In this document: in pieces, positions 1 through 7,150 of the stretch | Layout of the letters: the number at the start of each line of letters is the position of its first letter | Numbering within the stretch: the stretch's first letter is position 1 | Assembly: GCA_030837825.1 (NCBI GenBank) | Contig: JAUQYB010000137.1 | Coordinates: 1 to 28,627, forward strand | DNA: 28,627 bases | From: Albidovulum sp. | Lineage (GTDB): Bacteria > Pseudomonadota > Alphaproteobacteria > Rhodobacterales > Rhodobacteraceae | Reading direction: 5' to 3' | Translations under genes and position numbers: made by a program | The notes under the pieces: model-generated | What the model was told of the DNA's origin: nothing | Database searches by the model: none | Seen by the model: only the letters and a program-made list of their open reading frames with translations

Positions 1-1
1 T

Positions 2-55
2 GATGGAGTATTCTTTGCCGCACAGATCGCGGCCGAGGAAGAGAAACGCAAATGA
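2..55 (+). CDS. C-terminal end of an unidentified upstream gene (partial)
   Basis: An open frame enters from the left edge and reads DGVFFAAQIAAEEEKRK before TGA at 53-55. That stop overlaps the ATG of the following chain-length gene as ATGA, the usual sign of translational coupling, so a real cotranscribed gene probably ends here. The charged Ala/Glu/Lys tail is too short to name. Position ahead of a Wzz-type gene suggests another polysaccharide assembly or export gene, but that is inference from context only. Confidence 0.5.
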   Translation, partial: DGVFFAAQIAAEEEKRK

Positions 56-1584
56 ATCTGGACCTGTCCTTCTACCTTGCGGTCTTCCTGAGGCGGCTGC
101 ACTACTTCATCATCATCTTCGCGCTGGTCTCGGCGGCGGCGATCGCGGCGGCCTTCCTCTTGCCGCCGGTCTACCGGGCGAACTCGGTCCTTCTCGTCGA
201 AAGCTCGCAGATCCCCGGCGCGCTCGCCGCGCCGACGGTCCAGGCGCAGGCGCTGGAAAAGCTCCAGACCATCCAGAACCGCCTGATGACGCGGACGAAC
301 CTCCTGGAAATCGCGCAGAGGCTCAAGGTCTTCAAGGACATGGGCAAGATGACGCCGGACGCGATCGTCGCGGCGATGCGCCAGCAGACCACGATCACCA
401 ACAGCGCCGGCCGCGGCCAGGCGACGATCATGACGGTAGAGTTCGAGGGCGAAAGCGGCCCGGTCGTCGCCGGCGTGGTGAACGAATATGTCACGCTGAT
501 CCTGAAGGAAGATGCGGCGACGCGCACGGAACGAGCCGAGAACACCGTCGAGTTCTTCAACCAGGAGGTTGACCGGCTCTCTGGCGAGCTCAGCAAGATG
601 AGCGCCAGGATCCTCGATTTCCAGAACCAGAACGCCGACGCGCTGCCGAACACGCTGCAATATCGGCTCGGCCAGCAGACGCTCCTGCAAAACAACCTGG
701 TCACGGTGGAAAGCGATATTGCGCGCAACAAGGATCAGAAGCAGCAGATGATCGCGCTCTTCAACGCGACGGGCCAGATCACCGGCACCACTGCGAACCA
801 GACACCCGAGGCGCGCCAGCTCGACCAGCTTCGCCAGCAGATGAACACCTACATGGCGACCTATTCGCCCACCAACCCGAAGGTGAAGCAGCTCCAAGCG
901 CAGATCGACCAGCTTGAGGCGATCGTCCAGGCGCAGCAGCTTCCGCCCGATGCGGCGGCGGCGCAGATGTCGCCGCTCGACATCCAGCTTGCGACGCTCG
1001 ACACGCAGATCAAGGCGCTGGAGACGCAGCGCCAGCAACTTCTCGATCAGTTGGCGACCCTGAAGGATTCCATCGACCGAACGGACGAGAACGACATCGC
1101 CCTCAGCGCGCTGAACCGCGACTACCAGAATATCCAGCAGCAGTACAACACTGCCGTCGCCCATCAGGCCCAGGCCGCTGCCGGCGAGCAGATCGAGATC
1201 CGGTCCAAGGGCGAACGCATCTCGGTGGTCGATGCGGCGACGGTGCCCGATCGGCCGGTCAAGCCGAACCGCATCCTCATCGCCGGCGGCGGCGTCATCG
1301 CGGGCGCCGGGCTGGGGATCGCGGTGATCGTGCTGCTGGAGCTTCTGAATCGCGCCGTGCGGCGGCCGAAGGATCTGATCAAGGCCTTCGGAATCACGCC
1401 GATCGCGACCATTCCCTACATGCGGACCCCGTCCGAGACGATGATGCGCCGATCGGGCTTCGCCGCGATGCTGCTGGTCGCCGTCATCGGCATCCCGGCC
1501 ATCATCTACGCGGTCCATGTCTACTACCAGCCGCTGGATGTGCTCGTGGACAAGGTTGCGGCGAAGATCGGCATCAACATGTGA
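52..1584 (+). CDS. Wzz/GumC-type polysaccharide chain-length determinant (PCP family)
   Basis: A 510-residue inner-membrane polysaccharide co-polymerase, expected to set chain length or couple polymerisation to export. Visible features are a short cytoplasmic N-terminus, a first membrane segment at about residues 19-37, the typical YRANSVLLVE strand after it, and a long Gln-rich periplasmic coiled-coil region (about 165-390). A Pro-rich PDRPVKPNR motif near 399-406 directly precedes a second membrane segment (about 407-432). A further hydrophobic stretch lies near 469-491, so the tail may cross the membrane a third time, which is longer than minimal Wzz. The kinase domain is not fused; it is supplied by the next gene 54 bp downstream, as in split PCP-2/BY-kinase pairs. 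The start overlaps the preceding stop (ATGA). Family is clear; the polysaccharide served is unknown. Confidence 0.88.
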   Translation: MNLDLSFYLAVFLRRLHYFIIIFALVSAAAIAAAFLLPPVYRANSVLLVESSQIPGALAAPTVQAQALEKLQTIQNRLMTRTNLLEIAQRLKVFKDMGKMTPDAIVAAMRQQTTITNSAGRGQATIMTVEFEGESGPVVAGVVNEYVTLILKEDAATRTERAENTVEFFNQEVDRLSGELSKMSARILDFQNQNADALPNTLQYRLGQQTLLQNNLVTVESDIARNKDQKQQMIALFNATGQITGTTANQTPEARQLDQLRQQMNTYMATYSPTNPKVKQLQAQIDQLEAIVQAQQLPPDAAAAQMSPLDIQLATLDTQIKALETQRQQLLDQLATLKDSIDRTDENDIALSALNRDYQNIQQQYNTAVAHQAQAAAGEQIEIRSKGERISVVDAATVPDRPVKPNRILIAGGGVIAGAGLGIAVIVLLELLNRAVRRPKDLIKAFGITPIATIPYMRTPSETMMRRSGFAAMLLVAVIGIPAIIYAVHVYYQPLDVLVDKVAAKIGINM

Positions 1585-1638
1585 CGCGCCGGGGACAGCC
1601 GGGGTGCGTGGTCCGAGCGGGCAGGAGTAGCGACGCAG

Positions 1639-2463
1639 ATGGAAAAACTGGAAGCCGCATTGGCCAAGGCGCGAGAGATGCGCCGTGCAGCACTTGGCAC
1701 GCCGGAAGTGGTGCGCGAGAAGGTAGCCCCCGGCAGCGGGCAGGCGGCCGGCATCTGGGCGTCGCTGCCGGAGATCCAGCTCTCGCCGATGAAGGCGCTG
1801 CGCAATCGCATCACCGCGCTGGCTGGCAACAAGGACGCGACACCCTATGACATGCTGCGCTCGCGCACGATCCGCCTGATGAAGGAAAAGGGCTGGACGC
1901 GGCTTGCCATCACCTCGCCGGGCGCGGCCTGCGGCAAGACCACGGTCGCGCTCAACCTCGCCCTCAGCCTGTCGCGGCAGAAGGATCTGAAGGTCATGCT
2001 GGTCGACCTCGATCTCCGGCGGCCGTCGCTGCACCGGACCATCGGCCACACACCGGCGCGCTCGATGCACGAGGTCCTGGAAGGGGCGGCGGGTTTCGAG
2101 GACGTCGCCGTCCGGATGGGCGCGAACCTTGTCCTGGCGATGAACGCCGCACCCGCCCGTCACCCGGCCGAGCTTCTGCAAAGCGCGGCCACGCGCGAGA
2201 CGCTGGATGCGATCGAACGCCGCTGGCAACCGGACATCATGCTGTTCGACATGTCGCCGATGCTTGCGAGCGACGACAACGTCGGCTTCCTCGGCAATGT
2301 CGACTGCGCGCTTCTGATCGCGGCGGCAGAGAGCACCACGCTGTCGAACATCGACCTGTGCGAAAAGGAACTGGCGCAGCTCACGAACGTGCTGGGGGTG
2401 GTTCTGAACAAGTGCCGCTATCCGGACGATTCCGTCGGCTATGCCTACGGCTCCTACGCCTGA
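1639..2463 (+). CDS. CpsD/CapB-type tyrosine-protein kinase (BY-kinase)
   Basis: A 274-residue cytoplasmic P-loop ATPase of the ParA/MinD-like BY-kinase family. It is expected to autophosphorylate on tyrosine and to work with the upstream chain-length protein during exopolysaccharide synthesis. Visible motifs are a Walker A SPGAACGKTT (Lys100), a Walker A' VMLVDLDLRRP (Asp123, Asp125), and a Walker B-like IMLFDMSP (Asp204). The tail is YPDDSVGYAYGSYA, with Tyr261, 268, 270 and 273 forming a small C-terminal tyrosine cluster typical of these kinases. The P-loop has Ala-Ala-Cys where many relatives have Glu-Gly. The ATG at 1639 follows a 54-bp gap and leaves an N-terminal helical region of about 60 residues. 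A plain chromosome-partitioning ATPase is unlikely given the neighbour and tail. Confidence 0.85.
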   Translation: MEKLEAALAKAREMRRAALGTPEVVREKVAPGSGQAAGIWASLPEIQLSPMKALRNRITALAGNKDATPYDMLRSRTIRLMKEKGWTRLAITSPGAACGKTTVALNLALSLSRQKDLKVMLVDLDLRRPSLHRTIGHTPARSMHEVLEGAAGFEDVAVRMGANLVLAMNAAPARHPAELLQSAATRETLDAIERRWQPDIMLFDMSPMLASDDNVGFLGNVDCALLIAAAESTTLSNIDLCEKELAQLTNVLGVVLNKCRYPDDSVGYAYGSYA

Positions 2464-2510
2464 GCGGCCCCGCCGCTGCCAGGGTCACGCAGGCGCCGGC
2501 AGAAACGAAA

Positions 2511-2534
2511 AAGGCCGGGCAATCGCCCGGCCTT
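2511..2534. terminator. Bidirectional intrinsic terminator between kinase and VPLPA-CTERM genes
   Basis: A perfect 10-bp stem, AAGGCCGGGC / GCCCGGCCTT, with a four-base AATC loop lies between two convergent genes. On the minus strand it is followed by TTTCGTTTCT, making it a good terminator for the VPLPA-CTERM gene; on the plus strand the stem ends in CTT with a weaker U-run. Confidence 0.8.
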
Positions 2535-2553
2535 CGTCATTCCGTGGTGCGTT

Positions 2554-3216
2554 TCAGGCCGACTTGCGGCGGCGGCGCAGCGCGCCGAGCCCGGCAAGAC
2601 CGCCGAGAAGCAGAGCACCGGCGGCCGGAACCGGAACCGGAGCGATGCCGATGCCGGCGAGTGCGCCGTCAGCATAGCCGAAAGAGTCGTTCGAGCTGAG
2701 GATCGTGAAGCGGATCACCGAGGCGTAGACCGGGGCGAAGTTCGCCGCGACGAAGCCGGGTGCGCCGGTGCGCGCGATTTCGGTCGCCGCGAGCGACACG
2801 ATCGGGTTGCCGCCGTTGATCGACGCCTGGCCGACCTCCAAGGACGAGTGGTCCGGCGCCACGAAGAGGTCGAGGAAATAGACCGCGTTGATCAGCACCG
2901 GGGCGCTGAAGGTGATCTCGATCCACTCCTGCCCCTTGGACGAGGTCGTGATCTCGTCGTCGTTCCGGCCGACGCCGTAGCCATCCCTCTCGAACGACAG
3001 GCCGGTGCCCGACGGCGCCGAGGTGCCGTCAAACGCCTGCGAATTGTTGAGGATACCGCTGGCGGTCAGTTGCCACGACACGGAGCCCTGGAAGAGAGAC
3101 CCGGACGTTCCCGTCGATGCGTCGGTGAAATCGATCACATACGCATTTGCCGCCGACGCCGCTGCCGCAAACGCGAGCCCGGCGACGGCCCCCGCCATCA
3201 TGTTCTTGCCAATCAT
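2554..3216 (-). CDS. VPLPA-CTERM sorting-domain surface protein (exosortase substrate)
   Basis: A 220-residue exported protein. It has a signal peptide ending near residue 25 (AANA-YV) and a C-terminal sorting signal from about residue 193: the PVPVPAAGA motif, a hydrophobic Leu/Gly segment, and a basic RRRRK end. This matches the VPLPA-CTERM pattern recognised by exosortase D-type enzymes, which process proteins in polysaccharide-producing Gram-negatives. The body (about 26-190) is beta-rich and looks like a ligand- or sugar-binding sandwich, with no catalytic motif. A longer frame begins 30 bases earlier, but the ATG at 3216 has AAGGGGTGG just upstream and begins the signal peptide cleanly, so I chose it. 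No exosortase is in the window. It converges on the kinase gene and shares its terminator. Confidence 0.85.
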   Translation of the reverse strand: MIGKNMMAGAVAGLAFAAAASAANAYVIDFTDASTGTSGSLFQGSVSWQLTASGILNNSQAFDGTSAPSGTGLSFERDGYGVGRNDDEITTSSKGQEWIEITFSAPVLINAVYFLDLFVAPDHSSLEVGQASINGGNPIVSLAATEIARTGAPGFVAANFAPVYASVIRFTILSSNDSFGYADGALAGIGIAPVPVPAAGALLLGGLAGLGALRRRRKSA

Positions 3217-3539
3217 TTCCACCCCTTCACGTCCCGAAATACACACACGTTACCTTCCGCCGTTCTTTTACCACAATCCCGCCGGGTTGCACCATGCCGC
3301 CGCCATGATTTTTCCATTTTTTCGTTGATTCACATTGCGAATCAACCTGAGATTGTTTGACCTCTTCCCATTGGGGGAAAATCCACGCCGAAATAGGTTT
3401 TCGTTGACAGACTGAAAACAATTGCCGTTAGCAAATCCGGCAACTTTGCGGCAGTCGCCAACGGACCGTTTCCGGATCACGCGTTGGGGGTTCAGTTTTC
3501 CGCGCCCGTCGTGGCAGGAGGGAGGCGGCAGGGAGAATC
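3217..3539. other. AT-richer divergent intergenic region
   Basis: These 323 bases separate the divergent VPLPA-CTERM and GT2 genes and are clearly lower in GC than the flanks (T-runs around 3309-3322). No credible coding frame was found. The stretch holds an inverted repeat (3324-3346) and a TTGACA hexamer (3404-3409) on the plus strand without a good -10. It ends in a Shine-Dalgarno-like AGGGAG just before the ATG at 3540. It most likely carries the promoters and control sites of both genes. Confidence 0.6.
3324..3346. promoter_or_regulatory. Inverted repeat, candidate operator
   Basis: The arms GTTGATTC and GAATCAAC are perfectly complementary over 8 bp with a 7-nt spacer. They lie about 110 bp upstream of the VPLPA-CTERM start and 190 bp upstream of the GT2 start. 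The size and spacing fit a dimeric regulator site, but no regulator can be assigned. Confidence 0.4.
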
Positions 3540-4421
3540 ATGTCGATCATGAACGCCGAGTGCGTCGTCATCATTCCGCATTACAACGACATCGCACGGC
3601 TTCGCCGCTGCCTCGCCGCGCTCGCCGTCCAGGGTCGCGCGGGCGTCGAAATCCTTGTCGTCGACAACGGCTCGACCGAATCGCTCGAGCCAGTGAAGGC
3701 GGAAAATCCCGCTGTCCGCTTCGTCACCGAACCGGCAAAGGGCGCAGCCCTTGCCCGCAACCGCGGCGTGATGGAAAGCCGGGCCGCGACTCTCGTCTTC
3801 CTCGACTCCGATTGCATCCCGGCGCCGGGCTGGCTCGCCGCCGCCAGCCGCGCGGGCGGGCGGGCCGACATCGTCGGCGGCGCGATCGACGTCTTCGACG
3901 AAACCCCCCCGCCGCGCTCTGGCGCGGAGGCGTTCGAGACCGTCTTTGCGTTCAACTACAAGGACTACATCGAGCGGAAGGGGTTTTCGGTCACCGCCAA
4001 CCTTGTGACGACGCGGCCGGTGTTCGAGGCGGTCGGTCCCTTCGTCAACGGCCTGTCCGAGGACGCCGAATGGTGCTTTCGGGCCCGCGACAGGGGATTC
4101 CGTCTCGCGCTCGACGAAGCGATGCGGGTGTCGCATCCCACGCGCTCCGACTGGCCGGCGCTGGTGCGCAAATGGCGGCGGATCGCGCGCGAGATGTTCG
4201 CGCTGCACAGGCAGGCGCATCCGGGTACCGCCGGCCGCCTGCGCTGGGTCCTGCGCGCGCTGGCGATGGCGGCAAGCTGGGTGCCACACCTGCCGCGCAT
4301 CCTCTTCAGCCGCCGCCTTGGCGGGGCCGGAGAGCGGGCGCGGGGCGCGGCCACGCTGATCCGCCTCCGGCTTCTCAGAAGCTGGTGGATGCTGCGCCAG
4401 GCCGCCGGCGCCTCGATCTGA
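3540..4421 (+). CDS. Glycosyltransferase family 2
   Basis: A 293-residue GT-A fold glycosyltransferase, expected to transfer a sugar from a nucleotide-sugar donor during surface polysaccharide assembly at the inner face of the membrane. It shows the N-terminal VVIIPHYND strand, VVDNGSTE (Asp42) for nucleotide binding, FLDSDCIPAPGW with the metal-binding DSD at 89-91, and SEDAEWCFRARDRGFRL (Glu174-Asp175) supplying the catalytic acid region. The C-terminal 80 residues are Arg- and hydrophobic-rich and may be membrane-associated. The ATG at 3540 has AGGGAG at suitable distance. It stands alone between a divergent CTERM gene and a convergent beta-helix gene. Donor and acceptor cannot be read from the sequence. 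Confidence 0.88.
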   Translation: MSIMNAECVVIIPHYNDIARLRRCLAALAVQGRAGVEILVVDNGSTESLEPVKAENPAVRFVTEPAKGAALARNRGVMESRAATLVFLDSDCIPAPGWLAAASRAGGRADIVGGAIDVFDETPPPRSGAEAFETVFAFNYKDYIERKGFSVTANLVTTRPVFEAVGPFVNGLSEDAEWCFRARDRGFRLALDEAMRVSHPTRSDWPALVRKWRRIAREMFALHRQAHPGTAGRLRWVLRALAMAASWVPHLPRILFSRRLGGAGERARGAATLIRLRLLRSWWMLRQAAGASI

Positions 4422-4436
4422 CCAAAGCAACGGAAT

Positions 4437-4461
4437 ACCCCGCCGGCAGGGCCGGCGGGGT
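4437..4461. terminator. Perfect GC hairpin between convergent genes
   Basis: An 11-bp perfect stem, ACCCCGCCGGC / GCCGGCGGGGT, with an AGG loop lies 15 bp after the GT2 stop and 35 bp beyond the end of the convergent beta-helix gene. There is no long U-run on either strand, so termination efficiency is uncertain. Confidence 0.6.
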
Positions 4462-4496
4462 CTCGGTGCAGGGACGGAGAAGGATTTGCAGCGCGA

Positions 4497-6419
4497 TCAG
4501 AAGTTCTCGTAGGCCCCGGCATCGGGCGCCTTGCCCTTCGGCCGCGCCGTGCCGGCGATGTCGTCCTTCGGAGCAAGCGCGGGCGCGCCGGCGTCGACGG
4601 CTTTGGAGCCCGATCGCAGGGTGAAGTCCTGCTTGGTCAGACCGGTGAACTCGTTCGACGCATTGGCCACGACCACGTTGCTCGTCTCGACGATCTTGGT
4701 GGCCGGATCGGACTTCACCTTGAGAGAGGTCGTCATGTTGTTGGCCACCGTCATGTTGAGCGACTGGCGCCCGTCGCGGTTGGCCGACACGCGGATCCAG
4801 GGAAAGACTCCGGCCTTCCCCAAGGCGTGGATCACCGTGTTGTTGACGATCTGGCTGTTCTGGCCCCCCGCGATCGTGATGCCGTGATACGCGGTGGTGG
4901 AGACGATGTTGTTGCGGATCAGGAAGTTGTCATAGACCCCGGCAAACAGGCTGATGCCCTGCAGCTTGCAGGCAAGGGGGCTGCGCGTGCCGACGAATTC
5001 GAAGATCTTGTTGTCCTCGATCGTGAGGTTGCGCAGCGTGCCGGTGCCGACCTTGCCGGTCGGTCCGTTCGTCCAGGCCTGGAACGCGTCGGTATGGCTG
5101 GCGTTCACCTGGTGGCAGTTCTGCACCTTGTTGCCGCGCACGATCGAGTTGTCGCCAAGCGCCCGCATCCCATCGCCCGAGAAGCCGTCGACGATGTTCT
5201 TCTCCATCAGGGCGTTCTGGCCGAGCATGATGATGCCGTTGAAGATGCCCGTCACCCGGTTGCGCGCGACGATCACGTTGGGGCCGTCGACCTGGAAGCC
5301 GGTGCGCTGGTTGGTGTTCCAGTCCTTGGCAGTCCAGCCCGAATAGTTGCCGGCGGTGGCGGTCCCGCGCACATCCAGATCGGTGAAGGCGATGTTGCTG
5401 GACGTGGAATAACTGCGAACCAGCGCCTGGTTCGTGGCATTCGACGACCGCGGCCAGACCTTGATGCCCGTGAACTGCACGTTCGACGAGTTCATCACCA
5501 GGATGGAATCGGCGTGCGCGACAGCACCTGCAACCGGCGCGATGGTCACCTTGGAGGCGAATTTCTTGTCCCGGACCAGAAGCTGGCCGTGATAGCCGTC
5601 GAGCAGGAAGATGCGGTCGCCGCCGGTCACCTTGCCGGACTTCATCAGCGCATCGAAGTTCGCCCAGACCTGGGCACCCGCCGGCAGCGCGACACCCGTC
5701 GTCGATGCCGGTGCCGTCAGCGGCCCTGCTCCTGTCGTCGCGCCAGACCCCGTCGTCCCGCCAGACCCGGCTGTTCCGCCAGACCCCGTCGTTCCGCCGG
5801 ATCCCGTTGTCCCACCGGACCCGGCTGTTCCGCCAGACCCTGCGGTCTCGCCGGAGCCCCCGGTCTCGCCGGACGTTTTCGCGGCGGCCGATCGCAGCGC
5901 GGTCGTTGCGTCCGCGGCAGCCGTATCGGTGGCTGTCGTGTCCCCGATGCCTCCGCTCTCGGCGCTTTCGAGCGCCTTGTCGCCCGACGAGGCGATCTCG
6001 GCCCCGGACTCGCCCGAGCTGCCTTCCGAGCCGTCGCCTGAACTGCCTTCGGTGATGATCACACCGCCCTCGGTCACGGACCCTTCGGACACGGACCCTT
6101 CGGTCACGGTGCCGCCGGTCGAGGTTTCCCCCCCTTGCGTGGCTTCGGAAGACGTGCCCTTGCGGACCGAAACCCACTTTCCGGCGCGCGCTTCGACCGG
6201 GCCGGTCTCAGTCTTGACCTGCTCGGAGGTCTTGGCCTTCAGTTTCCACGCAGGAATCGCGGCGGAATCGCCTGCGGCCTGGAGCGTTATGACAGCAAGC
6301 GCAGTGCCCGAGACCGCGCCGGGAGTGATCGCCTTGACAAAATAATCGGCTGCGAAGGCCTGCGATCCCGCCAGCGCAGTACTCAGCCCCAGGAGTGCGA
6401 GAGAGCGCACAAGTTTCAT
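4497..6419 (-). CDS. Secreted right-handed parallel beta-helix protein with repetitive Gly/Ser/Thr linker
   Basis: A 640-residue exported protein. Residues 1-23 form a signal peptide (AFA-AD). Residues 24-90 form a small N-terminal domain ending in KWVSVRKG. Residues 90-245 are low-complexity Gly/Ser/Thr/Glu, including hexapeptide repeats of the GSGGTT/GSGGTA type at about 185-232. From about 250 to the end it resembles a pectate-lyase/chondroitinase-B-like beta-helix: an opening GDRIFLLDGYHG, repeated NVxxxxNxI-type rungs, an SHTDAFQAW segment, and a closing APDAGAYE typical of such proteins. It may be a polysaccharide lyase or an exopolysaccharide-binding protein, which the neighbouring polysaccharide genes support, but catalytic residues cannot be confirmed by eye. 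The ATG at 6419 follows AAAGGAAC. The gene converges on the GT2 gene. Confidence 0.8.
   Translation of the reverse strand: MKLVRSLALLGLSTALAGSQAFAADYFVKAITPGAVSGTALAVITLQAAGDSAAIPAWKLKAKTSEQVKTETGPVEARAGKWVSVRKGTSSEATQGGETSTGGTVTEGSVSEGSVTEGGVIITEGSSGDGSEGSSGESGAEIASSGDKALESAESGGIGDTTATDTAAADATTALRSAAAKTSGETGGSGETAGSGGTAGSGGTTGSGGTTGSGGTAGSGGTTGSGATTGAGPLTAPASTTGVALPAGAQVWANFDALMKSGKVTGGDRIFLLDGYHGQLLVRDKKFASKVTIAPVAGAVAHADSILVMNSSNVQFTGIKVWPRSSNATNQALVRSYSTSSNIAFTDLDVRGTATAGNYSGWTAKDWNTNQRTGFQVDGPNVIVARNRVTGIFNGIIMLGQNALMEKNIVDGFSGDGMRALGDNSIVRGNKVQNCHQVNASHTDAFQAWTNGPTGKVGTGTLRNLTIEDNKIFEFVGTRSPLACKLQGISLFAGVYDNFLIRNNIVSTTAYHGITIAGGQNSQIVNNTVIHALGKAGVFPWIRVSANRDGRQSLNMTVANNMTTSLKVKSDPATKIVETSNVVVANASNEFTGLTKQDFTLRSGSKAVDAGAPALAPKDDIAGTARPKGKAPDAGAYENF
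5742..5867 (-). repeat. 18-bp coding tandem repeat (about 7 copies)
   Basis: Seven consecutive 18-bp units of the form GCCAGACCCCGTCGTCCC (plus-strand reading) with scattered substitutions encode the hexapeptide linker repeats of the beta-helix protein. All units keep the reading frame. Copy number could vary between strains. Confidence 0.8.
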
Positions 6420-6804
6420 GAGCCGGTTCCTTTGATCGAGAGTGTATCGACCCGATCAACAATGCGGGACAACGTGGCGAAGATGCGGCGCAAATGCAGT
6501 CCTGCTGTGTCACAGAGGCCGAATTGGCGGCTTTTCGTTAGGTAAGCCTTGACCAAAACAGCGCGAATCCGCCGAAGCGGCGCTTCATTGCCGATTGCCG
6601 CGGAACAACGATCGCCGTGCGGTTGAGTCGCCGGATTTTAACCTGCCTCGACCCATTGTTGCCGAGTCGGAGGGCGGCCAAGGGCCGCCCGTCCGCCGTT
6701 TGGATCCCCGGGGTCCCCCGGGGCCTCCGGTCTCCCGCAACCGCTGGCGGGCCGTCCCTGGCCGGCCGCGTTTGCGGAGGGGACCGGCCGCACAGGAGAG
6801 AAAG
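6420..6804. other. Divergent intergenic region and structured leader of the spike-base gene
   Basis: These 385 bases contain no convincing gene. Near the beta-helix start lies an inverted repeat (6432-6459). Further on is a perfect 8-bp hairpin, GGGCGGCC-AAG-GGCCGCCC (6672-6690), then two neighbouring CCCCGGGG palindromes (6706-6713 and 6716-6723). The spike-base gene is preceded by AGGAGAG just before its ATG. The right half could form a strongly folded 5' leader. Confidence 0.5.
6432..6459. promoter_or_regulatory. Inverted repeat upstream of the beta-helix gene
   Basis: The arms TTGATCG and CGATCAA are perfect complements over 7 bp with a 14-nt spacer, starting 13 bp upstream of the minus-strand ATG at 6419. 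Such a position would overlap the leader or promoter. The factor that might bind is unknown. Confidence 0.3.
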
Positions 6805-7065
6805 ATGGACAAGTTTTCTGACTACCCGACCAGCCTCACGGCTCCCGCACGCGACGCCGCCGCGATCGTGCCGAACGACGCGGCCGATCTGGCGGTGCTG
6901 CCGCGGGCGCTGTTCATCGGCCAGACCGGCGATGTCTCGGCCCGCCTCGCCGGCGGGCAGACCGTGGTTTTCCGCAACGTTCAGGCCGGCAGCGTCCTTC
7001 CGGTCCGGGCCGCGCGGGTCAATGCGACCGGCACCACCGCGGCCGACATCCTCGCCCTCTGGTAA
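6805..7065 (+). CDS. Spike base protein, Rcc01079 family (GTA head-spike base homologue)
   Basis: An 86-residue protein without signal peptide. From memory of the family, it matches the spike base protein first named from R. capsulatus Rcc01079: an opening F-x-x-Y then L-x-x-PA, the middle PNDAADLAVLPRALFIGQTG, then a V-x-F-x-NV strand, VLPVRAARV, and the closing NATGTTAADILALW. In R. capsulatus, spikes built on this protein decorate GTA heads and help bind the capsule of recipient cells. Length is as expected, so the gene looks intact. ATG 6805 has an AGGAGAG ribosome site. No other structural GTA or phage genes are in the window, as for the R. capsulatus spike genes, which lie away from the main GTA cluster. 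It faces a convergent esterase-LamG gene across a terminator. Similar proteins also occur in phages, so a prophage remnant is the alternative. Confidence 0.8.
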   Translation: MDKFSDYPTSLTAPARDAAAIVPNDAADLAVLPRALFIGQTGDVSARLAGGQTVVFRNVQAGSVLPVRAARVNATGTTAADILALW

Positions 7066-7105
7066 GGGTCCGCTGCCGGAAAGGCTCGGCCTCCGACAAG
7101 ACGAA

Positions 7106-7128
7106 ACAGGGGCCCGCCGGGCCCCTGT
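7106..7128. terminator. Bidirectional terminator between spike-base and esterase genes
   Basis: A perfect 10-bp stem, ACAGGGGCCC / GGGCCCCTGT, with a GCC loop lies between two convergent stops. On the minus strand it is followed by a T-rich TTCGTCTTGT, and on the plus strand by CGCATTTCTC. Confidence 0.75.
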
Positions 7129-7150
7129 CGCATTTCTCGCCCTCGCCGCG

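Noticed and set aside
3904..3910. C7 run in the GT2 gene as a phase-variation tract
   Set aside because: It encodes Pro residues in a variable loop and is short; similar C7 runs occur elsewhere in this GC-rich DNA.
5742..5867. CRISPR-like regular repeats
   Set aside because: Units are 18 bp, contiguous without spacers, and encode in-frame hexapeptides of a secreted protein.
6805..7065. Complete prophage or GTA structural cluster
   Set aside because: Only the spike-base gene resembles phage/GTA proteins; there is no capsid, terminase, tail or integrase gene in the window.
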